From the NCBI RefSeq assembly GCF_043641665.1, contig NC_092200.1, forward strand, positions 12,778,194-12,842,193: a stretch of 64,000 nt of DNA. Direction: 5' to 3'. Position 1 is the first letter of the stretch; each line of letters starts with the position of its first letter. Shown here piece after piece: positions 27,967-41,010 of this stretch. Both the position numbers and the translations under genes were made by a program. Source of the DNA: Enoplosus armatus. Taxonomy: Eukaryota; Chordata; Actinopteri; Centrarchiformes; Enoplosidae. The notes beneath the pieces are model-generated. The model saw only the letters and a program-made list of their open reading frames with translations. It made no database searches and was not told where the DNA came from.

Positions 27967-28371
27967 CTGGTGCACACTAGAGGATTTTCAAATCTTAACT
28001 GATTTTAAAAACGTGCGAGACCACAGACATAACGACAGATTTAACTGATTTTTAATATTTTATTTGTAAGAACGCCCACACCAGACTGTTCAGTCAAGAT
28101 GCAAGAAAACGCCAAGTGTGTGGCGTTTATGCTAAACAATTTCAGAGTGGAGTTTCCAGGGACTTGAGATCTCACAGAAACTCATGTGATCAAACGTGAC
28201 TTCAGAAAAAAACAAGGCGGACTGTCGTCATCTGCTTGTTGCACTTGTGTGTGCTATGTTTTGCACCGAAAAACCAAAAAAGAGAAGAAAAGAAAACTGT
28301 GGATGAAGTCATGGCTGAGAATACGGAAACAGCATGATTTATACATTCTCTGCTTCCAGTCTCTCAAATGA
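27967..28371 (+). mobile_element. Possible PIF/Harbinger-type transposon fragment
   Basis: The block opens with TGCACACTAGAGGATTTTCA, which resembles fish non-autonomous Harbinger-like repeats. It ends in a short frame containing KRKLWMKSWLRIRKQHDLY, similar to the WV.PWL.RR...Y motif at the N-terminus of Harbinger transposases. Only this short match remains and the frame closes at 28371. The call is tentative. Confidence 0.4.
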
Positions 28372-28522
28372 GAGGATTTGCTGCTTTTCTTCCTCATATA
28401 TATCATTGTAAATTGATATCTTTGCATTTTGGACTTTTAGTTGAACAAAACATGACATCTTGGGCTTGGGGAAGTTGCGATGGCCATTTTGTATCGCTAG
28501 TTGCAGCCTTAACCTTGAACGG

Positions 28523-28720
28523 CAGGGGTGAGCAATATGCCAATATATAGTGAGCGATGAAAAAAAACAACGGTCATGAATGCTGTTTAGAATTTTGCAT
28601 CAGTATGATGAAGCACCTTGATCTTCCATGATTTAACTCACTGGATTAGAAAAACAGGCCGATCCGATCAGTATTGCCAGAGTTACGGAAGAAAAACTGA
28701 TGTTTCACTTGGTAAGTAAA
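28523..28720 (+). mobile_element. hAT-like repeat end
   Basis: CAGGGGTGAGCAATATGCCA followed by ATATATAGTG closely resembles the start of common teleost hAT-type non-autonomous elements (CAGGGGTGGGCGATATGG). The right limit was not found, so the end coordinate is approximate. Confidence 0.4.
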
Positions 28721-29104
28721 AAATACAAAACAGAGTGGGGTTTTTTAAGGTAATGTTTATTTGTTGAAGATTGTAAATGTATATCATCTGTTAGACCTAT
28801 CAATAGGCTAAGTATCAGTGAAGGTTTCATTTATCATGCTAGCCTTTCTTTGGTGCTAGCCAGGGTAAACCTGACGGGACGATGTTACACTGTGTTGAAA
28901 TAAATTAACAAAATGTTCAGAATTGTTACCGCTTTTGCTGTTAGCATTGTCGTTAACAGACGGCTCGCTTCGTGCATGTGGTTGTAAAATGTATGTATTT
29001 TATTCCTCTGTAATGTATCACAGAGTTAACAATGTTACATTCTCAGCTCTGGAACTCAAACCATTTTCTGATGCCCCAAAATATAGATATTTAAATAATT
29101 AGAT

Positions 29105-29178
29105 AAAACGTGCGACGACTAGTCGAGTAATGGCTTGAACTAAAATCAAATCAAATCTTTGGTCGGGGACTGCCCAAG
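29105..29178 (-). mobile_element. Opposite-orientation end of a hAT-like MITE
   Basis: CGTGCGACGACTAGTCGAGT and then GGTCGGGGACTGCCC form the approximate reverse complement of the element start at 12.27 kb. This suggests two copies of one family. The partner end was not located. Confidence 0.35.
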
Positions 29179-29725
29179 TAAAAGCACCCCTATTCATTCC
29201 AAATTTTTTCATTTTCAAAGTACTCCCACAATAATCTAAAAAGATACAGAACAATTTCTGAGTCAAATTTCTCATTTTAGAGATCTATTATGAAACTGTT
29301 CATACATTACAATACAACATTCAGACTGTGGCACTGAAGACAGGTGTAAAGGAACTAAGAAATGCCACAAAAGTAATGCAGAAGTTGTCAAAAAGACCTT
29401 TTTTAATGCAAAGGCAGTGAGATTGCATCTGTCACCACACGCGCAAGCGGCACACACACATTTATCCTCAGCTCCTCACACTGAACAAAAACACCAAATG
29501 TATACATCAATACAGCCATATATTTTGTTTGCTCTGACAGCTTTTCAACAGTTACTCTTCCCTATGCAAATGAGCCGACTCTCTCCCACTCCCAATCGTG
29601 GTGAAGTGATATGAGCCGCTGAATATAAATGATTGGGAATGATTGATAGACCCTCCCGCTCGCCGCCCTCCACAGACAGATAGAAATTCAGACAGACATA
29701 TGCATCTCTCTCGCTCCTTCCTTGC

Positions 29726-29728
<3 letters not shown>

Positions 29729-29788
<60 letters not shown>

Positions 29789-29798
29789 TCTCTCTCTC
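29729..29798. repeat. (TC)n microsatellite
   Basis: TC tract of about 70 bp with one GT interruption near 29776. Confidence 0.95.
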
Positions 29799-30927
29799 AC
29801 CCACTAATCCACAACATAACAAAACATACTAATTGCCAACAAGTTATAAACCATTAATAGTGCTTCAATTCGCCACTGTGAGCCAGGATAACCAGTCAAT
29901 AGTGAAACTGCAGCAATATCCACCTCAGTTTAGGTTTCATGCATAGTAGGCCTCAACCAGCCTCAAAAGCTACTATATATGTAGAATATTTGCTATAAAT
30001 AGTATATTATCAAAATATTTTCCCTGTCCTAATTTATGACAGACGCTTACAGAAAGAACAATGATATTTTGACAACTAGCTTCCTGAGAAGTTGAACGTC
30101 AACTCTGTAGACTACAGGACATGATCAGTATACATGAATAAATCAACTCAATGGACCATGAGAGTTTTCAATAAGTCACTGCAGCCATTTTAAATCCCTC
30201 AAGGTGTCAACTTTCCTCCACGTCGAGCCTTAACGTGTGACAAGTAACTGCTGAAAAATCCATCTAACTGGTTCTGCAACATCCCCATTGACAGCACAAC
30301 TCACCTCGCCGTTCAGTGCATTAAATTTGACTGCAGCTCTACCTGGGCATGCACTTACTGGGCTCTTTCCCTGACAAAGCAGCACGCTATAAAGAAATAA
30401 GACCCGTCCTCGAGATGGCCAAACTCGAGCAGGGGCCTCTTTAAACATACACAAGGATGAGAGCACGTTTGCAATCAGAAACAAACAAAAGCCACACAGC
30501 TAACACTGGAAATACATATAACTCTGTGGACAATGAAGAGTGAAAAAATAATAAGAGATAAGGCTATATGGTACATACGGCATGCCGATGCAGACAAACA
30601 CCAAATATCTACAAAAGACTGTATTTACCCGACTGTTTCCATCCGTTCCCTTTCCCCAATGCCCGACTGGCCAGGTGTGTGTATGTCAGTGTGTGTGAGC
30701 TACTGTTGGAGGGTCTGTGTGTGATTTCCTTCAGACAGGAGAGTGGAAATGGGGTAGAAACCATTACACTGGGAGAATCACCCAGAGCACCCCGAAATGA
30801 GGGGCAGGGGCCTGTCAGCACGCATGGATGTGTGTATGCGCGTGTGTGTGCAGGCAGGGTCCAGCCGGTGACCTTCTTCCAATGAGCCCCCCATGATTTA
30901 TTTACTGTGCCCTTATCCAACCTCTCC

Positions 30928-30978
30928 CTGCACACACACACGCACACACACACGCACACATACACGCACACACACACG
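30928..30978. repeat. (CA)n/(CACG) microsatellite
   Basis: CA tract with periodic CACG interruptions. Confidence 0.9.
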
Positions 30979-31639
30979 GACAAACACGCGATTTCCAGTA
31001 TTTCAGTGATAAGGTAGAATCTGCAAATGTGGCTTTTTTTCACTCGGGACAGGACAGGCAGGAGAAAATGGTGTTTGGTGCGAGGAGAACAGATCTGTCA
31101 CCCTATCTCTGACTGCAGTAGCATCTTATTTTCCCCTCCATTTCTCTGCTCTCTCTGTCCTCTTCTCATTTTAGCTCCTTCACCAGAGCCAATGTCTGCC
31201 TCTCACCCTTATTCTCCCATCCTCACCCTCCCTGCGCCTTCCCCTCTCACATTTTATACCGCCCAGACTGGCGAGTCCAGATGCCATCTCCCGCTTTCAC
31301 TCTCTCTCTCTCTCTCTCTCTCTTTGTCGGTTTCATTCTTTCCTTCTTCTTTTCTCTTTTTCTCTCTCATTCATTCGTTTCCTGTCTCCCTCACTTTCCC
31401 CCTCTCTGTGTCTCTCTCTGAGAGGGGGGTGGGGTTTAGCTGTTGTGGAGCGAGATGAATTTCTGATTGCTGTCGGGCAGCACAGAGTGCTCTCATTGGT
31501 CAGAATAAGCCAGGGAGGAGAGGCAAAGGCTGCAGAAAAGAAAAAAAAAAAGAAAAACGACATTTATTTTTTTCATTGGCTGCATATGATCATAATTGCA
31601 CCCCTCCCTTTTTCTCCCCCTGTTTCCCTCTCTCAGCAG

Positions 31640-31770
31640 AGCAGCAGCAGGCTATAATTTGAACCACCGGAGCCAATTATGCAGATTAGCTTGCCCCAGG
31701 TTGACCAATGACCTTCTCCCCTCCGTTTACATTTGTTTACAATATGCAAATTACCTCTGGGTTCAAAAAT
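31640..31770. promoter_or_regulatory. CNE-like block with octamer
   Basis: Contains GAGCCAATTATGCAGATTAG, GTTGACCAATGACC and the octamer at 31744-31751 (AATATGCAAATTACC). It follows a pyrimidine tract. Regulatory role inferred. Confidence 0.3.
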
Positions 31771-32035
31771 GCGCTAGAGGATGTCAAAACACCTTTAGAC
31801 TAACATTGTACTGCCACAAAAACCGCCTCACCCTCCCTGCTAGCTCACACACACAGTGAACATGTGCAAATGAAACAGAAACAACTTAGCAGGAGATGTT
31901 GTTTGATGAAGTGTTTGATGAAGTGTTTGGGGTGTTTTGTGCCATGAGGACTTATTAATGTCGCAGGGGTTTTCTCTTAACTTCAGACACTCAGTTTACA
32001 CTCCAAAATGTCAAAAAGACATGCTTTTTCTTGCT

Positions 32036-32225
32036 TTTCCCCCCTTTCACCCTTATTTCTCCTCCTTCCTTCCTTCTCCACTTCTCTAGCCTTCTCTCCC
32101 TCTTCCTTTCCTTTCTTTCTTTCAGCCTTCTCTTTCTCATTCCCTCCATCCATGTCTCCCTCTCTTCATTCATGCCCCTCCCTCCTTCGGCCCCCACCAC
32201 CACCACCCCACCCACCTCCCCCCTT
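32036..32225 (+). repeat. Pyrimidine-rich tract
   Basis: About 190 bases of predominantly C/T with CCACCACC near the right end. The open frames in both strands are low-complexity artefacts. Confidence 0.85.
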
Positions 32226-32236
32226 GGTACAGAGAT

Positions 32237-32380
32237 GGAAGCTGGTCTGTCTAATTAGCTGTATGGTTTACCTTGGCTCAGTGGGGCCTGGCTGCCTTAG
32301 CCGGGTTTAAACAGGGAGATGGACGGGCTGAAACGCTGAAACCCTAGACTGTAATTAGAGACAAGCTCACTGAGGGCACA
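32237..32380. promoter_or_regulatory. CNE-like block
   Basis: Contains GTCTAATTAGCTG and CTGTAATTAGAGAC, near-inverted homeodomain-type sites about 100 bases apart, with GGGTTTAAACAGGG between them. No coding potential was recognised. Confidence 0.3.
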
Positions 32381-32409
32381 CCACTGCTGACACAGAGCCT
32401 CTGTTCCAC

Positions 32410-32412
<3 letters not shown>

Positions 32413-32452
<40 letters not shown>
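32413..32452. repeat. (CA)n microsatellite
   Basis: Uninterrupted CA tract of about 40 bp. Confidence 0.95.
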
Positions 32453-32454
<2 letters not shown>

Positions 32455-33233
32455 AGCTGGTGGCAAACATACACAGAAAATGCATGAAAACAAAAGGTGT
32501 GGGCATTAAGTGCACCCATCCATCCAGGCACGGTCACTGGCATAAAAACACACATACATATGCAGAGAGTTGGCATGTACTCCTGCCAACAAACACAATA
32601 AGTCCCTGAAGCGCACACAAACACACACACACACACCGTACTGTATAGTCCGAAATATACATGAGTGCTCTCAATTTGGTTCCATCTCTCGTATTCCAAC
32701 TCATATTTTTGCGGTTTATTTTACTGTGTTGCAGCAAGATGTCCCCAAACACAGTACCAATTATGTCTTTTCCCCTCACCTCATCTATTCTAGCCTGCTC
32801 TCCGCCACTCGTTCCTTTTTTTAACACTGTCTCCTTTTTTTCCCCCATCTCGACCCATGATTTATTACTTCTTTCTTCTGATTTTAATTCTCCCTCTCTC
32901 TGTTACGATTGTATGCTTTGTGGTAGGGCCTATTTCTATTTTCTCTTGTTGGACAGATTAAAAAGACACACCACCGCAAAATCGGCCAAAGACAACACAC
33001 ACAGCCGATGCCACACACATGAGCGCACATGCACGTCCGCAGCTGGTCTGATTGCGCTGGAAGTGTTGTGTTTATTCCCCTCAAAGTTAACTTCATCAAA
33101 ACAAGGAACAAAGAGACAGAGCCAATCAATGAAATTCATTAATGAAAACTGAAATGCATTTTATTCTTTTCTAATTACACGCATTGTAGCTCATAATTGA
33201 GCGGGGTGTATCAGACCTGAGATTACTTCACAC

Positions 33234-33362
33234 TTGTGTGTATGTGTGTGTGTGTGTGTGCGTGTGTGTGTGTGTATGGCTCTCTGTGTGTGTTTGTGTG
33301 CGTGTGTGTGTGTGTGTGTATGCATTATTGTACTGTATGTGTGTGTGTGTGTGTGTGTGTGT
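33234..33362. repeat. Compound (TG)n microsatellite
   Basis: Three TG tracts (about 33234-33274, 33286-33320 and 33338-33362) separated by short unique spacers. Confidence 0.95.
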
Positions 33363-36300
33363 CTGCGCAAGCAAAATGAGTCGGGGTAAGACAGGCATAC
33401 AAAGAGAAAGAGATGGAGCTGAATGTGGAGAAAAAAAGTGATATCACGAGAGGACAGAGGGAGAGGGTAAAATGAGAGACGGAAATATGAAGCAATGGAT
33501 TGTATCAAATCTATTTTTCTCTGGTATTATACTGCCCCCTTCTGTCCAAGCACAGAACAGCATTTGTTGTCAGTCAGCCAGTGTGTGTGAGACCAGACCT
33601 TCTGTCCCACATCTTTTCAACAAACTGCATTCACACCAACTAAACAGGCGCACTGCATCAAGGCGACATGTATACTTTGATTTGAGTTCATAGTTTGACA
33701 GTATAAACTAGATTTGGTTGAGTTTATTGACTTCCCAAGGGAAAGATCTTGGCAGAGAGCTCAACAGCGAAGACAGAGTCATCACTGAGGGAAAAATGTG
33801 TGAAGCCAAAGCAAAATTGATTAGATTTTATTTTTCTCTATACTTGTTCCCTTTTTATCTGTCTAAAAATGTGGTGTTTTGTCATGAATTCATGTCAGCA
33901 AAACAACCCTGCTGTTACGTTTCATTGCTAAATTGTGATTGTTGTTCTTGAGATTAAAGTGGACCGCTATAAAGACAGCATGTACTTACAGGTGTCATAG
34001 TGTTTTAATGTGTTGTGACAACTGCAAGGCACTGTCATCAACGTCGTGCATACGGAAAGTACAGACACCTCGTATTCTTTTAGGCATTGTTCACCCCCAA
34101 TCAAACAAACGATGATTAAAGAAGGGTAGATGTTGTGTGTGTATGTGTGCGTCCTTTATGCCATCTGGCCCTAACTGCCCCACAATAATAAATGTTCCAG
34201 CTCTCTGATTGGGCAATTAAAACCAGCAGGGGCACAGTGTTGACGGGTGAGAGTGTGACATCCATCATCTGAAACAATCGGCCCCTACCAAGTAGAGGTG
34301 GGTATGTATGTGTGTGTGTGTGTGTGTGTGCGCGCATGATATAGGCTCTTCAAACTACCCCAAGCCCCCTGTGTCTCTATAATAACTCCATGAAATCAAA
34401 CACACAACGCTTTATTCCCAGGTGATGCACGGTAGCCAGTGGCATCAAAAAAAAGAGAAGAAAAAGAAAATCAATAATGACCATGTGACCAAACCAGGAA
34501 ATGCTTGGATCGAGGGCGAGGAAGAGTAGAAAACACTCAGAGAAATCTCATGGAAACACATGAAGCACATCAGTTTTATTTGCAAACCTGAAAACGTTTG
34601 GTCAAATAGGAAGCTTGGTCGTCAATTAGGATTTTGTGCTGATGAGATAAAATCCAAACAAATCAGAGAAACCTGGTTATAGAAACAAAACTATTCCTGA
34701 TCTAACCATTATTACAATGGATGCAACTATTTGAACCATGTACAAAAAACTTTCATTATTTTAGTTGTATTGCTCCCTGTCATGTTCACAGTTACTGTGA
34801 AAGAACTAAAGGGTATTTGCGGATTTGAGGATTTTACTGAGGACTGAGGAGCGCAAGCTGATATTTCTTGTTGCCAGCATCTAGTGGCCATTAAAGGAAC
34901 TGCAGCTTGAGGCATTACAGCATACCTATCCCCTGAGAGTGTCTATAGATTCATAGCTTATTACTGGTATGAACTATATAATGAATGTGCATAAGGCCAG
35001 CATAGATGTGCAGCTCACTTCTTTATCTCACTTTAGAATTAAACAAACTAAATATTCATGTGTTTATTGCTGTATTTAGTAGTATGTATGTAGTATGTAG
35101 TTATTATGTAGCTAGTTCTGTCAATTTTTGTTAATGATTATATGTGTTTTTTATGTCAACTAGCTGGCAATGGTGTTTACTCGTTCAATCAAAGTATTGT
35201 AAAAGAACCAGACCTCCACCCCTGTATACTGAAGCATGCTGTCAGAATCAGTCAATAATTAAATCTGGTTTCTATCAATTGTAGTCTGAAGTGAGCTACC
35301 ATCATGTATCACACCAGATCCCATGAGGAATGAGTGACAACCATTACTCAGCAATCTGACAGAAAGGAACTGAATAATGTACAACCAGTGATTGACAATC
35401 TACAGCTGCAAAAAACAAACTGACTCACTCGCATTAGTAGAAATTTACTTGCCTATCGAGTTGAAAAGTAGCCAACTCGTCTGGGTTTAAACGTTTTTTA
35501 AAAGAGTAATTGAACATCAGGCTTAAAAGCAGTGTTTCATTGCCCTCTCTGTCTAAAGGTTTCAAGTCTGTAATACCTCTGACCCCACACAGCATCACCG
35601 GGTCTGGTCAGAAATGTGCTTTGTTGCACCTGTAACCACATGCAACAGTGATGTCACAGGGTTAAACCACTGGAAATCAGAAAGAACAACATTTTCTCTT
35701 CAAGTCCGATGACTTACCACAAATTAAATGCTGCTCAACATCCTCTTCTTCTGGACTGGGCATGGTAACAATATTTCAACTTTCAAAGCGTGTATTTTTC
35801 TTTGGGATTGTGTGTGACTGTTTGCTTGCCGGTGAGTTTGTTCACTGAATAAATAAACCACAAACTGAACCTGAGATGGGGAATAAATTGAGAGATCAAA
35901 AGAAAAAAAAAGGTCATCAAAGCATTTTCAGAAAAGCGACACCATGAATCAGTATTTTTATGCAATACCTGCATATGCTATCATTATTGTGTAAATGTGT
36001 AATCTTACAAATAGGTAAATAGGTAATTACATATCTGTTAGTTTGAAGATTTATTAAACTTTCTAAAGGTCGAGAGACATAGAATCACAAATTAAGTCCA
36101 CTTGATTACTCCACCAACTGTGATCTCAAAAACAAACCATCACTGAGAGCTGATGTGTACTTATTATAGAAATGCGCAAAGAAAAGTGCTCCCGGAAAAA
36201 TAAACAGAAATAAGTCCTTTAAGCCAATATTACTAATATGACAAGTTTTATGTGTCTGTTTGGTATGCAAAAGATGTACTATATTTAAAAAAGAAAAAAA

Positions 36301-36489
36301 TAACACTGATGTTTCTGGTTCAGCGCATATCCAAGCTGGACTTATACTTCCTGCAATGCAGAAATGAAGCTCAGTATCAAAGTGGAGCCTTAGTCTTAGC
36401 TGTTGATTGTCTAAGAGCATAATTAATGCAGCAACTAATCCAACATGCCATCTAGCCAACCCAGAAATGTCCAATCACATTTACTGTTT

Positions 36490-36800
36490 CAGCTGCGGTT
36501 TGAAGCCGTTCAAAGCCTGAGTCCACAGCTGAGGAGCTTTGAGACCACTGAGTGAGGCACTAATCATGACACCATTAACTAAGAAAACACTGGGAATTAG
36601 TCAGATGAGGAAAAGTTGTGCTTTTCCACAGAGCTTTTGTTTAGTTAATTCCCTGTTGACAGCCAAGTGCTCCACTTGCCTGGAGAAAACTTCCTTGAGA
36701 GGGAAAGATTACTTTTTATCCCTAATTAAGGCAGCTTATTTGCATAGCTCACCAAGTCATAATATATGCTAATGTGCATTTACATTGGAGAGTGCTGCGT
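36490..36800. promoter_or_regulatory. CNE-like block with octamer
   Basis: A 300-base non-repetitive block with CTAATCATG, GTTAATTCCC, CCTAATTAAGG and an octamer (ATTTGCAT, 36738-36745). A short plus-strand frame crosses it without a recognisable protein pattern. Confidence 0.3.
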
Positions 36801-39800
36801 AGGCAGTTAATGTGGCCTAAATATGTCCATAAATATTATTTTTTTATGTTATTTTAAGCCTTATCACACATCTTTTACATATATTTCATTTTCTCCTCAT
36901 GATGTTCTTAGTCTCTCAGGTCTTGCTCAATAATACTGAAGTACAGATTTCTTACAGCAAGTCACATGACATCTGCAATCAGAACGTAACTAAAACATAA
37001 TAATTGCTGTTTTAGGTCTGTGGTGGATGTGGTTCGGGCAAAACGTAAATGCGGTTGAGTGTTTGGGATGAAGACAAGACAATCAGGACAATATGATTTG
37101 CGTACGTGTGCGTGTGTTTACTTCGCCAGCAGACCATCCTGCAGACCAATCAACCACTGAAGTGGAAAGTTTCAAATGATACCATGAAATGAGAGGAAGA
37201 ATATCACAACTGCGTTTTCAGTGCATCTTTCTAGGACTGCCAAAGGGAACGAATGCATCCAAATGCTTAACAAACGCAGCAATAGAGTGATGCAAGACCT
37301 GCTCATCCATAGAAGGACCCGCCTCATGTCAGCAGGTATCTGCATTACTGTGTGGCTTTTGGAAAAAACACTCAATCCTTACCAGCTGACAAGGAGAAAA
37401 ATCCAGCTTTGTATTAATCGAAATATCGTTAATATCATACACAGTTAAGGTGAATGAATGCTACTAGGCTTCCAATAAACTTGGAAGTAGAGGTCTTCCC
37501 TCCACTTAGACCAAATTCAAAATGCTGTCAACCTGTAGACACAAATAGAGAGAGAAGATCGACACTGGCAGCAGCACGATACGGCATCAATTAACAGACA
37601 GCGGCAGTTGAAAAGAGTCGGCCTATTCATTTAATAGTCATTTCAATTGTCACTCCACAGTACAGTCTCCATCTTTCAACCTTAGACAGTAGAATAATTT
37701 GGAACCGGTCCTACTCGGGTCCGGAGTCAGGTCTTGATTCATTAGAACCAAGTGGACCTGAGAAGACCTGATACAACCTGTAGGTGATCTTTTTCTAGGG
37801 CCATGTCCTGAATGGTGTTAGCAGCTCTTAGTGTGTACCAACCCTTGTGTTCACACTTTCTGTATAGGTGTAAGACCGTTGGGCTTTGGAATAGATAAAA
37901 TTGATGTACCAGCCTTTTTCTGTTGTTCCATTGTCCACTCAACATGATACAATATCTGTCAAGTCAAGAGAAGATAGGACTGAAATTATAATAAAACAAA
38001 TCATTATGAGCTTAATGTTGAATCTATTAAAAACATGTCATATGTACCATGTAAGCCTTCCAAATGACATTTTCAATCACTCAGGTCCTTCACAGTTCTT
38101 CTCACATGGACATAAGATCTTACTACTTCAAAAACACAACAGGGTACACAGGTGGAGTTGAAGGAGGCAATGTTCCCCTGATCACCCTGGTTCAGTTCCC
38201 TTTCACCCATCAGTATCTTCAACAAACACATGGCTGTCTCCACCCTTCCAGAGCCAGCTGTTGAGTTAGCAGTGATAGGGACTGCAATGCATAGTACACT
38301 GGGCAACCAAATTGGTAGAAAAAGGAGAAAAACACATAAAAATAGATCATTTTATCAGAAAAGGGGGGAGCACAGAATTGCAGTTTGTTGATACTAATTG
38401 GCTCATCCTATTCATTCCTGTCTCGATTCCGACTGAAGAAGTGGATGCAAGGTTTATGATCTCTCCCTCCTCTCTGGTCATTTGCAATCCTCACTTAACT
38501 TTTCCCTGACTGATTTAATTTGGCTTCAAGTGGTTTTGAGAGAAGAATAACAGATGAGGCCAACTTAAAAACAAGGTTTCTCAGAATTTCCTGTCCTTCT
38601 TATGGGTATTAAGTGTAGTGATATCAAGAAAGCGAGGCCCTCCTCAACCATTGCAAATGGTAAAAAGCTGGGGCCTACAATTCTGTTTTTACACAAAGAG
38701 GAAAAAGAGAGACAGGAACACATACATAAAAACAATAAGCACTTTCCTTTCAATCTGAGGTAGTGTTAGAGCGGTTTTCTGATAATTGGGTTTGCCTAAA
38801 AGACGGGGAGATTGAAGAATGCAGCAAAGATGATGGAGAGAACAGGCCTTTATTTTACAGAAGATGGGGACAGCAGCACTAGAACAACAGCCTACCGTTT
38901 TCTCCTCAAGTGCTCTTTCGTTTGATTACCCCTTCTGTCCTCCTCCACTTCTCTTCTTGCCTACGAGCAGTGATTTGTGTGCCTTCCTGTGGCTTTTTGG
39001 TTTCAACACCAGGAAGTCTGAGCCACAGAGGGCAATGTGCATGCATCTGTGTAAGCGCTTGTCCATATCTACAACCACGAGCATATACGTTCATGCCTAC
39101 GCAGGAGTATGACTGTGTGTCCATAAACTTTTCCGTTTTCCCCCCATGTGGCCAAGTTAGAGACCATATTCCATCTTTAAATCACACGGCAGCACCATCG
39201 AATGCGTCACCCCTTTCATCTGCTTCCACTGCTCTCGGTTACTGCAGCTTCCAAGCCTCGCCTAATGGATTTTCAAATGCAGGTACACGATTTCTTTCAA
39301 GACTTGACAGGCATTTTCCTTTGTGTTTAGAGATGGGGATCAGGCACTGAGTGGTTTGATGGTGATGATGTTGTTGAATGATTCTGCATACAGAGTAGAA
39401 ACATTTTCCCTGAACTTGTTTGAAAAGGCCAAATGTGAGACTTCGTGCACATTTTCGCATTTGGCCAAACAAAGGTAATAAAAGCAACTCTGAAATACTT
39501 CTCTCTTTCTCTTATGAGCAGGATACTACATGTAAAAAGGTGTGTCAGACAGGACTGGAAGATGACTAGGGTCTTAGGATGGTTCTGAGGGGTCACCTCC
39601 AAATGTATTTTCTCAAAATGTAAATTATAAAAACAACCTGGAAAAGCACAAAACACATCACTAATGGGAAATGGAGTTTTACAATGTGGGTTCTTTTAAA
39701 CATTTCAAAATATTGCAGTTCCTATCCGGCTTTTAAGAAAGATCTGACGTATTGAAAGTGCATGAAAAATTAGATGTTGTATAAAATAATCATTCTGCAG

Positions 39801-40839
39801 ATTTTTGACATTTTGCTTTTGAGTTTTTACTGATTTCTCATTATCAAAAATCATTCTACTATGAAATGCCTCAAAGAAAACCATATCTGTGGTCATTTTG
39901 CTGATCTATTTCTTCCAGAATGACAACTAATTTTGCTTTACTTTGCAGTAGACTCAGTAGTAGACAGTAGACAGTCAGTGATTAGACAGACATGCATTGA
40001 CTGTAAATATATAGTATGAAGCCATTATGGTCAGCATCAGATAAGCTGTGACAAGCTGACTTGCGGTGCCAAACTCATGTTATAACCTGGATGTAATTGA
40101 CTGTGATTTCCAACTGCCCTCTCTGAGCCAGAACGGCAATGTCTTCTAATTAACTAGAGAGCACTGACAGCCTGGTGCCACCTCCATTTGGTCCCCACTT
40201 GAAACGAGTGCCATGTCCTGAGGGTTCCTGTCAGACCTAGTGCTCTGTGAACAGTATGACATGTCCCTTCATGTCTCCATTCATCCCTCCCTCTCTTACT
40301 CTCTCTCTCTCTCTCTCTGACAACTGTTTTCTTCTAATCATGCTCAGGAAGAAAACGAGAGTGTTTGGCTAGAAGGGAGAAACAGACTGCGTCTACTGTA
40401 CGTGTGTGTGTGATGAGAGAGAGAGAGACCAAGTGAGCAAATCAGAGAGATGGAAAATGGAGAGAGAGAGAAATGTTCATAAGTCTGTCATCTTATCTGT
40501 CTCTCTGTACACTGTGCTTCATTATCTGCCTGGCCTGGAGACTGATGTCTTCCTAAACCAGCACCAGCCTGCGGGCTGCCACCGCCGCCTTCACACTTAT
40601 TGCAGCACACACATCAGCTACATCATTTATTACTCACACACACATAAACGCACACACACTGAGACAATTAAAACCTTCAGAGCTTCTGAATGCGCACTGA
40701 CAAAAAAGAAAAAAAAGCAACGTTACAATATACACGTGCAATATACATTTGGTGAACAAATACAGACTACTAAAAGGACAAAAGGCAGGGAGCTGTCACC
40801 CTGATGCAAGATGAAATAAGAAGAAAATGTATCGTATGT

Positions 40840-41010
40840 ATAGTGGAGCAGCCATCTAGCAGATCACTAATGAAATAACTAGATTGGTAAAACCCCATTA
40901 ATTGTGCTGAGGGCAATGGGGTTTAATTGAGAACCAGGCCCAGGTCGCTCAGAGAAAGGCTGTTCAATATTTTCATGAAGGCTCATTTAAAGGGCAAGGC
41001 CAGTCCTATA
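40840..41010. promoter_or_regulatory. CNE-like block with a 10-bp inverted repeat
   Basis: AAACCCCATT at 40890-40899 is perfectly inverted at 40915-40924 (15-base loop), with TAATTG copies on both sides. The block lacks simple repeats and is rich in homeodomain-type TAAT cores. Whether it is conserved cannot be seen from one sequence. Confidence 0.3.
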
